DNA of 64,000 nt from Diaporthe sp. PMI_573 (lineage: Eukaryota; Ascomycota; Sordariomycetes; Diaporthales; Diaporthaceae). Positions 56,281-64,000 of this stretch are shown here, piece by piece; positions within the stretch are counted from its first letter, which is position 1, and the number at the start of each line of letters is the position of its first letter. The stretch covers positions 62,001 through 126,000 of the forward strand of contig JAJTUP010000038.1 in assembly GCA_021399435.1 (NCBI GenBank), read 5' to 3'. The notes below the pieces were generated by a model. That model saw only the letters and a program-made list of their open reading frames with translations. It was not told the DNA's origin and did not search any database. The position numbers and the translations under genes are program-made.

Positions 56281-57424
56281 TCAATCTCTTGTAGGACGTT
56301 TCCCTTCTTCTGCAGAACGTTGTACCTCTCCTGTAGAACGTTTTCGGTGTCTTGCAGATCGTTTTCTGTCTCCTCTAGAACGTCCTCTTCCTCCTTCAGA
56401 ACGCTTACTGTCTCCTGTAGAAGACTTACGTTCCGACCCAGCTGTCTCGATCGTAACCTTCGCGTTGATCATAGCCATTACAATGTCCGTGTTGTTTTGA
56501 GCGTGAGCAAGGGTCCAGCCGCCCTCAACGTTATTATTCATGAAGGTGAAGTTAGCATCACGCCACGGATCTTCCTCTCTCGAACATTGGGGGCCCGCCA
56601 CCACGAATGCGCCGGGCGTTATCTTATTGTGGCTGATGATCTTCTCGGCCCGACGCGGAGTGCTTGCCCCAGAGCCTGGAGTGGATTGATAGTTGGCCCC
56701 GTAGCTTCTGAGGAGCTCATCAAGATCGTCTCTTGACACATCAATGAACCCATTCACTAACACAAGAGCCGTCAGTTAACAGGGGCCCAGTTTTGGGATG
56801 AAGATGGTAGTTTTGCACGCACCAACCCTGTGATTCTCCAGAAGAAGAGCGAGCTTTGGGTACGACCCGCCGAACGGCGCAAGCTTCGCGTCCAGAGCCT
56901 TGATTGCATCGACGCTCAGTTGCACAGCGTCTCGGATTTTGTTGGTGATGCCCACCTGTGCCAGTTGGACGCGCACAATCAGACCAAGCTTCACATGGGC
57001 CATGTCGCGCATGATCTTGTCGATCAGCACCATATCAGCACTGCCACTTCTGAGTTGCTGCCAGAACTGTTGCACCAGATTCTTCCCGCCACTGAGCTTT
57101 TCCAACGTGTCTTTCAATTTTTCCGCGAGCTTTGTCATCTTCTGAATTGACGGTTCCAGGTCCGGGACCTGTAGCGATTCATCCATCTTCACCAGAGTTA
57201 TCCACTTTTTGGCCTGTGTTATTTCCCCGTGATAATGTTCGAGTAGGTCCGGGAGTTCTTTGACTTGTTTGGCTGCGGTTTGTAGTCGATCTATCAGTCC
57301 TATGACATGGTCGAAGACGCTTAAGGCCGCCGAGACCGTTCCAAGCACATCAGCCTGTGGTATGTCGATGGTGAGAAAACATATCAAAGTATTGTAACGC
57401 ATTGCCCCCTGAGTCACTTACCAT
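56281..57424 (-). CDS. Helical protein with heptapeptide-repeat tail
   Basis: The preferred model has an ATG at 57424-57422 followed at once by a 67-nt intron (57421-57355, GTAAGT...CACAG). Exon 2 is 57354-56823, intron 2 56822-56757 (GTGCGT...GTTAG), exon 3 56756-56281; the product is 336 residues. The start reads M-ADVLGTVSAALSVFDHVIG, the kind of helical N-terminal domain found at the front of fungal STAND/NLR-like and HeLo-like proteins. Helices continue to about 178. A middle part (about 180-286) is unnamed. The last 50 residues are seven-residue repeats rich in Arg, Lys, Ser and Gly. An unspliced reading would start at 57417 instead. It is divergently paired with the DUF7580-type gene. 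Function not known. Confidence 0.7.
56291..56416 (-). repeat. 21-bp minisatellite (heptapeptide repeat)
   Basis: Six 21-base units in phase with the gene, with a further partial unit up to about 56,437. They encode variants of x-x-(K/R)-R-S-x-G such as DSKRSEG, DRKRSAR and HRKRSTG. The period equals seven codons, so copy number can change without a frameshift. Confidence 0.85.
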
Positions 57425-58067
57425 TGATAGGTGCGATCTTTGAATCGACTAGCGATCGAGTTCTCTTCTTGGGCTGCAGAAATCGAATTTTGCGCCGAAG
57501 CCTTCCAAATATCTCTTCTTCGTAGGAAGAGTTGAAGACACAAATGCTCCGCGTCCGTTCTCGCGAGCGGGAGCCTGACTTGGACGTTGCGGAATGGGCT
57601 GTGCCGCAGCCTGCAGGTGTGTGCTGTAAAAGTGTTTGATTTGTGCAACCATCCATCGTGGTAGCGAGTCCGAGTGTCTGCGTTGCGAGAAATGATTCGT
57701 AGCCTTCGAAAACAATGCGTTGAAGGTGCCCAATGGGAGTTGTTGTTCAGCCAGCATTGCAGCCGGTCTAATAAATTTGATGTATGGGTGTGATGAGAGT
57801 ACACTTGCATGCATTCCTTGCCAATCGCTCACACTGTGTCAGCAGATACCGGCACGTCCCAACTCTTGAAATGAGGCTCTGCCTGTGAATGATGAGATGG
57901 TGGAAGTTGTGGCTACTCTACAAATGGGGAGGGTTGTTTTTCCTTTTTTCCCCCTTGAGTTCGTCAAGCCTCCCAGGCCGACCAACTGCCCTTTTTAGTC
58001 GCTGTGCACAGCACATCCATTTTTCGACATATCAAAATAATCAGGAACCAATCCAGAACCCTGTATA
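57425..58067. promoter_or_regulatory. Shared promoter of divergent gene pair
   Basis: About 640 bp separate the helical repeat-tail gene (minus) from the DUF7580-type gene (plus). Minus-strand open frames of 80-130 codons in this stretch end just before the first intron of the left gene and are probably its leader. Shared regulation of the pair is likely but not shown. Confidence 0.4.
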
Positions 58068-60156
58068 ATGGCGGCGTCGAAGTACAACACAGCCCAGGAG
58101 CGACACCGATCCTCAATGCCAGCATCTGAAAACAGTGTCAGCCAAAATAACATTGGTCGCAGCGCGTTAGCTGTGCAAGCACCAGTCTCAGATAATCGAC
58201 GCAGTAGAGCAGCGTTTTACGATACAATCGTGAACATCCATGGTCCAGAATCATTCCTGGAATCCATTTTTCAAAACCCTAGCAGAGGCACTAGAGGTCC
58301 TGACGTAGGGCAGGGAGAGACAGAAACCCCTGACAATCACCATGCACAGATCACGGCAGCCGACACTGTGTTCATGGACTCTGTCACCTTCCCGCAGCTG
58401 TGTGTCTAGCCATCTATTTTGTTTTCTTTCTTTCTTTCTTTCTCCGTAAGGAAGCCTTTCTCAGATAGATAAGGAAGCTGACACCAAAGCGAAAAGCGGT
58501 TGGAGTACGGGATCCTCAGACCAGCAGTGGAAGGATATTCTGGAACTGGGGCAGCAAATCGCTCTGTTCTACGAGCTTTCCTTTCGGTGGCTAGAGACCT
58601 CTGACACTGGCCTCTCACGTGCTCAGCAATTGGCTTTTCAGAAAGTCAAGAAGGATGCGCAGAAGCAGCGTGACAGATTTGGGGTCAATTTCAAATCACT
58701 CCGCTCCGCAATGTTGTTGGTCATGAGCGATGGGGAAGCCATGGACGCCATGCCTGGCCATGATGCCGACGATGATTCAGCTGCAGATCAGGTGCGAATT
58801 GTGCTTGGTGAAATTCATGTCAAAGTTGAGAAGGCCCTCATTTTGATGAAACGTGGGGCGATCCGGCTCCATACTCACTCCCGCGGCGATACCGATCACA
58901 CAAAGTCGAGACCAAAGCGGCAGATTCTGAAGAAGATTGGGTCTGCAATTCAGGCTTTGGAGGACAGTGATGAGATTGCGAGTTTTGAGAAATTGTGTCC
59001 CCCAATAATGGATTCGCCTCCAGCGGTGGGGCAAATGGAAAGAGTCCTTCGCAATGACGAGATTCTCAGCAAAGCTTCCAGCGACTTGATCAAGTCCATC
59101 GGCGAGGCTTGCTCGGCACACAGCAAGCATACGGTTTGGCTGAACCTCGAAGCATCAAGCTCTGAAATAAATACGTTCAGAAGGGCTTCTTTTCACATCT
59201 CGTTTGAATGCCCTGAAGATCCAACCTGCCGAACTTCATTCAGAGTGGAGTCGAAGCTCGATGAATCTGTGACTTCGACACGGCGCAGATCGCGCAGGCT
59301 TGCATCTGCGGCTTCAACACCGATATATACCCAGAACTCGAACAACGGGGTATCGAAACAAAAACCACGACGTCGTTCATCTGCTTCCACGGAGAACCTC
59401 AACCGGCACTTGCAGAGAGAGTTTTGTCTGGGGCATTACCAGCAGAGATTCGGGGAGAAATGGCGTTTCACTGTCGCCGCCAGATTTCTTGGCCCAACCG
59501 CAGACCACGACATTCTTTATCCGGGCTCGGAGTGGGCTATCAAGGAACCCCCATTGCCGTTGCGAGATCTTTTCACCAGATACCGAGACTCAAAGGGTAT
59601 CTCAGCTGAGGATTTCGCTACCCAAAGAAGACGTATCGCAATGCTCCTCATCCAGGCATTCCTGAGATTTGGTACGACCAAATGGTTCCAGGACAGCTGG
59701 AAGATGGAGAACATATTTGTCTACCACATGGCACTGGATGCGCAGAATCCCAGGTATGAGCCGATCGTGCGGAAGAAAATTCGTCCAGAGGCATTGAACG
59801 TTTTCGAGGATGATCTTCTCACCATAACGCCTGCGGAACAAAAGCAAATGCGAATCACACTCGTGATCATCTTGGCGGAATTGGCAGCGGCCAACAGGCG
59901 CTTTGAAGATTTTACCAGGGACCTACAGTCTCCTGAACAATGGGGAACTTTACGCGAGTGCTGTGGACGCAAGGGGCTAATCAAGAAAATACTTGGCGAA
60001 CAATTGGGGCCAGACTTTGCTCGCATCGTTGAATACTGTGTGAAGGAGGACTACGACGAGAGAAACATCCACGAGGCGTTTCATAAGTTGTCATCGGTTA
60101 CGATGCAGGACATCTCAAACTTGGTCACATCTCCTTTAGATCCTCGTGGTTATTGA
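58068..60156 (+). CDS. DUF7580-type fungal protein
   Basis: The best model joins exon 1 (58068-58399) and exon 2 (58455-60156) over a 55-nt pyrimidine-rich intron (GTGTGT...GGAAG), giving 677 residues. Other splice choices nearby are possible, but coding continuity on both sides is clear. Residues 110-400 are helical and charged, with an RRRSRRLASAAS basic patch. From about 440 the sequence fits the fungal DUF7580 C-terminal domain: CLGHYQQRFGEKWRF, LYPGSEWAIKEPPLPLRDLF, RRRIAMLLIQAFLRFGTTKW, DSWKMENIFVY and a helical end. These proteins resemble degenerate kinase-like or cell-death associated modules; activity is unproven. Confidence 0.75.
58423..58442 (+). repeat. (TTTC)n microsatellite in intron
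   Basis: About five TTTC units form the pyrimidine tract of the intron in the DUF7580-type gene, just before the acceptor site. Length changes here could affect splicing. Confidence 0.7.
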
Positions 60157-60513
60157 TCTGCGCATGTTGATTGTTTCTCATACCCAACTTATTTGTGAAG
60201 GAGGGATCAGGAGGCTTGGGGATGCGGTGCTGGCGCATTTTGCTGTCTTGGCGACATAGACTGAAAATTTTGTGACTCTGCTTCCCAATAAACTCAAAAT
60301 TCACATGCTTCAACACAGACTCGATAAGCAACTACGAGAATTTGTCAAATTTCACCAAACATACACATGTCAGCCTCCAAGGGCCACGGCCCACACACGC
60401 GACTGGCTGCCTTGATATACTCCTCGTCAACATGACTTTACCCCAATGTTGCGACTTCCAAACTACTCCTTTCAAATCGTCCCAAAAAGCAAGGTTGTAT
60501 CCTAACATCCAGC
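60157..60513. other. Convergent 3' region
   Basis: A 357-bp gap between facing gene ends with no supported feature. Confidence 0.4.
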
Positions 60514-61499
60514 TCACTTAGCCAAGCGCATGCTCCGCCGCGGTCTCTTCGAGTCATCTTCTGCCTTAGACACATCAGAAACCGGTCTTTCGACGTCTGT
60601 TGATCCTTCCTCGGGCTTGAAGCCAATCGAGTCCTGTCCACGCAAATAGGGTAAGACTTTCCTCATGGTAATCTCAAGGTCGCAAAGCGATGTAATGTCG
60701 TGCCGCAGCTTTTCAATGTCACTGAACAGTCGATAATCCGTGCCAGAAATCGTACTTTGAGTGAGATCTGTCATCATGGAGTCTCCATCGCTGTCCTTCC
60801 AGTTGTCATCGACAGTTTCAGGACTATCTCTCCCAGAGTATCGACCTTCTTCTAGGAATTCGGCAATTATGCTTTCCGGGACGGGACTCGCGGCGATCTT
60901 CATTTCCTGCCAGTCTAATCTTTGACTTTCAGTAACCATGTGGCAAAGACCACATCGGACTTCTTCCAGTGTCGGATCGCTGACAGGGTTTGGATCAAGC
61001 ACTAAAAAAGATTAGCGATGCTGTAGTCGCACTCAATCGACAATAGAGACAGGGCCTTACACCCAAGCAAAGTCTCGGCGATGCTCAAGATTGTTTCTAG
61101 TATGCTCCTATACAATGGGCTGGCATCGGAGAGTAGAAGTGCGATATCCCTCGACGTGAAATTCGATTTCCAAATTACGAATCTCGCAAATTCATCTTGC
61201 AGCGCCACACGATTCTTCATCCAGCAAACTGTCTCGGGGTCGTCTCCTTCCCCAAGAGCCGCGCCGCCGTCTTTGGGGAAGACCTCATGTCCATATTTGA
61301 AAGACCCATCGTGGTTCATATCTGGAAAGCGTCTTGACAGTTCCGAAAGCAGCTTTTCGGTTAGATCATCTGATGCCAGATTGACGTCCTGTCTCAGCGG
61401 ATTTGTGTCCTGGTAGATGAGAAGTGTCCACAACTTGACCGTTTGCCTCAACAATTCAGTCTGTTGGAACATCCCAGTCTTGGGATTCTTGAATTCCAT
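60514..61499 (-). CDS. Helical fungal protein, NLR-N-terminus-like
   Basis: Two exons (61499-61061 and 61001-60514) flank a 59-nt intron (GTAAGG...TTTTTTAG) and give 308 residues. Exon 1 includes LQDEFARFVIWKSNF followed by LLLSDASPLYRSILETIL, a pattern seen in the helical N-terminal regions of many fungal NLR, kinase-like and ankyrin proteins (D/E-xx-RF-xx-W...N, then S-xx-xx-IL-xx-L). Exon 2 has an LCHMV Cys/His segment and an acidic middle, and ends in a basic RPRRSMRLAK tail that may be nuclear. There is no NTPase or repeat domain, so it may be a stand-alone adaptor or a truncated member. An upstream exon cannot be excluded. Third in a local run of such genes. Confidence 0.6.
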
Positions 61500-63416
61500 T
61501 TTTGAGATGAAATTCCAAAATGTTGTGCTTGTACATTCGATAATCCTTGGTCCTGGATGCGAAGTACGTCAGGTTTCGGGAATGGACTTCTTCCCGAGCC
61601 CTGTATCAGGGACAAGGCGAGACAAAGAGCAGAGATCAGGAAGAGTACAGATTGAGGACAGATCATCTTCTCGGTCTTTGAATTAAAGCCGAATGTGGGA
61701 TTAATAAGGCTCTACAGGCAAAGTTCGACATTAATGAGAGGGAGGCAACATGCTTGACCGGTGTGCAGAGCAGCAGCCTTTGCCTGACGCATCAGAACAA
61801 TTCACATGAGAATGCAACCCTCAGTACCATTTCAAGTAGAATCAGCTGCCAAATCATAGGTGGAGGAATGATAAGCCTGTAGTGCTATTCCATCAAGGTT
61901 CTGGGTGGGTGTGAAGGGGCTCGCTTGCAGGGCTCAGTGGGAAGTCAGTCAAATGGACCTGGCCGAGCATACCAAGACCTCATAAGTGACACAGGCAGAG
62001 TTTTTATGGGGGTTACTCAGCGTCGGGAAAGCCACTATCATGCGCGTGCCCAATACCAGATCGATTACTGGGCCGATTATCCTTCTGCCTGAGGACTATC
62101 GACGACGTGCGTCTGCCGGAGGGCGGGCGGGCATCACAACAGTACAGTGAAGTGCACTGTATGCTCAGACAGAAGTAGCTAGTTTGAACAGGTCATGCTT
62201 GCATAGACTGAATCTGCAGGAAGCACCTTCTTGTTCTTTGAATGAGGCGGTGAGCTGCAAGTCAACGGACTACGAGTGACTTGACCTTCTCCCCTTCGCC
62301 TGTCCGTGGTGGTGCCTCGAATCAGACAAGCCATCCAAGGACTGGCCACCTTCCAGAAACGAGGCACAGGCCGGTTGAACAAATCAGACCTTGAATTTAT
62401 GCAGGACGTGGTTCAACGTGCCGGCTTTCCGGGGTGCCAGTCATACGTTCAGAACCAAGCTGTACGATATAAGTCATGCTACTTACAAGCTTTGCAACAA
62501 TTCAGACTGTGAGTTGGCTCCGGAGTTTTTTTTTTAAAAAAGAAATTCAATCATACTTTGAAGCGGTCCAAGGAGACAGTATTGGAATGTCCCAATCAAT
62601 ACAGGAATTGGGCTGGTGGTGTAAGAGCACATACAGTACAGGTTTCCAGCCATTGGGTGACAATTTTGAGACGGGATTGGACAGAAACACTCACAGTCTT
62701 CATAAGAAACCCATAAACAGATTCATGTTTATATCAAAAGGGTACAAATAAGTCATATTGGTGGTTGCAATTCAGTATGTCCTGACTTGGATATCCCTCC
62801 AGAGTTGTAAACCATGATGTCGCAAACCAGCACGTGCACTTGCTGATGCAACTTCCCCTGGCATAGACCACTCTTCCCGTCCAGTCCACGTCGAGCAAGA
62901 GTCTTTTCCCCGCCATTTCCTTTTCCGTGTTTCTTTACAGCAACTACGGGCTTGTCTATCCCGAGATGACGCACGGAATGTATGACATGAACGAGTGATT
63001 CATCCCTACCTTCAGGCTCATGTTGATATACGTACTCTAGAGTCAGATACCGAATAGTCAGATAGAGGCATAGATATCGATCAAAGAGATATCACGCAAT
63101 CACAACTGGACATGTGGGCATCGTCGGTGTCATGTCGACAACGCTTTTGAAATACCTCATTGAGGGCTGGAGTTGAAAGGTGTCCAGGCTGGCTCCACTG
63201 CAAATTTATTGGAGAATATTCAGCAGTTCAAGTTGTAAAATAGAATCGGACGCAATACTTTCAGCCTTTGATATTATCTCCCTAAACTTGTTTCATTTCG
63301 TTTAAGATGAGTTATGAGTTACATCCTACATCGTTCATGCAAAGTGCGATAACCTTCGTCTTCGATGTTCAAACTCTTGGGCCCATAAGTTTGATCACGC
63401 CTGGAACGGAAACATC
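61500..63416. other. Intergenic, 1.9 kb, no gene supported
   Basis: AT-rich with short open frames only. An A/T homopolymer stretch lies near 62,527-62,541. No repeats, RNA genes or transposon ends were recognised. Confidence 0.4.
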
Positions 63417-64000
63417 TCAAAGTCTAAGCACAGAGACCTTGTCGGAGCCCTTGGGTCTTCCAATGAAGACCAAATAATCATCCACCTCCAATTGTTTCTC
63501 GACATCCTCATCCCTAATACTGTTGCTCCGTTCCAGAATCGGCCTTGTGTACTCCGACATGATCTGCGAAACAGCATGCCACACGTTCCCTTGGCGAGAG
63601 TATCTGGTGTGAGTAACATACAACACAGTGATGGCCCAGACACAGACCAGATTCACCATGACCATAACCAAAGCCGCGCTCAGCCCGCCCCAATGCCGTG
63701 GTATCCTCTGTTGGATGGAAAAGGTGACGTCGATGTCGGCGGCGACGTCGAACTGGGGCAGGATCTGCGCGTACCAGCTCTCCGTGTAGGTCGTCAGGAA
63801 GCTCTGGATGGCCCAGGACGCCCGGCCCGTGGTGTGTACGGTCCTCGTAAACAGCGCCGCGATATCGGGCGGGATCGCCCACCCTACCAGGACGCAGAGG
63901 CTGCACATTATCCAGCTCCCTCCGTTGGAGCTCGCGAACATGCCTGTGAACCCCGACGGGCCTTTCCAGAGAGCGTGCGAGCTGTTGCCGATGTCGTCGC
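63417..64000 (-). CDS. Membrane protein, C-terminal part (runs off edge)
   Basis: The minus strand is open from the right edge to the stop at 63417. The visible 194 residues begin within DDIGNSSHALWKGPSGFTG and include two membrane segments: one at IMCSLCVLVGWAIPPDIAA and a strong one at LSAALVMVMVNLVCVWAITV. Between them is an extracellular or lumenal loop with Trp/Tyr and VAADIDVTFS. The last 65 residues are cytosolic and charged. The layout matches a group of fungal multi-span membrane proteins of unknown function. The start and earlier segments lie beyond the window. Confidence 0.7.
   Translation of the reverse strand, partial: DDIGNSSHALWKGPSGFTGMFASSNGGSWIMCSLCVLVGWAIPPDIAALFTRTVHTTGRASWAIQSFLTTYTESWYAQILPQFDVAADIDVTFSIQQRIPRHWGGLSAALVMVMVNLVCVWAITVLYVTHTRYSRQGNVWHAVSQIMSEYTRPILERSNSIRDEDVEKQLEVDDYLVFIGRPKGSDKVSVLRL

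Noticed and set aside
57425..57832. Extra N-terminal exon for the helical repeat-tail protein
   Set aside because: The two longer frames ending at or near the splice donor leave the wrong phase or create a stop; the only phase-correct frame is closed by a TAG just upstream, leaving the ATG itself as the likely start.

Overview
The window reads as nuclear DNA of a filamentous ascomycete, most likely a Sordariomycete. Genes are broken by short GT-AG introns (mostly 55-118 nt). Fungus-restricted families dominate: HET, Clr5, cerato-platanin, Zn(II)2Cys6 factors and DUF7580-type proteins. No bacterial-type operons, CRISPR arrays, rRNA or convincing tRNA genes were seen. All intron and exon limits were read by eye from splice signals and reading frame.

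Layout. 0.9-3.0 kb: a decayed HET-domain gene. 3.2-6.6 kb: small or uncertain genes (a candidate small secreted protein, a CxxC-rich zinc protein, an uncertain small ORF). 7.5-11.5 kb: a secreted/hydrolytic block of cerato-platanin, an acyl-protein-thioesterase-like hydrolase and RNase T2. 11.5-17.4 kb: about 6 kb without a credible gene, leading into a Zn2Cys6 regulator (17.5-19.8 kb). 21.2-29.4 kb: three minus-strand genes, namely a GNAT/ankyrin fusion with an acidic tract, a full HET protein and an F-box-like protein. 31.5-37.6 kb: an NTF2-like protein with a Gly-rich N-terminus, a mosaic of broken genes (HET C-terminus beside a carboxylesterase C-terminus), an intact HET gene and a divergent acetyltransferase-like gene. 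39-44.4 kb: a cytochrome P450, an unknown conserved-looking protein and an LD-carboxypeptidase-like (S66) protein. 45-53.7 kb: a Clr5/ankyrin protein followed on the same strand by a HET protein whose HET domain is split by a duplicated ankyrin module and which also carries a ZZ zinc finger. 54.6-55.8 kb: a GH10 xylanase with XlnR- and CreA-like sites upstream. 56.3-61.5 kb: three helical-looking genes, including a divergent pair (a protein with a 7-residue repeat tail, and a DUF7580-type protein). 63.4 kb to the right edge: the C-terminal part of a membrane protein.

Taken together, this is an accessory region rich in allorecognition and cell-death type genes (four HET copies or relics besides the HET-ANK-ZZ gene and the Clr5/ankyrin gene), with plant-interaction and biomass-degradation genes between them. 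The item most worth a second look is the HET-ANK-ZZ gene at 49,872-53,747: its ankyrin unit is duplicated in tandem, one copy keeps an intron that the other lacks, and the array sits between the two halves of the HET domain.
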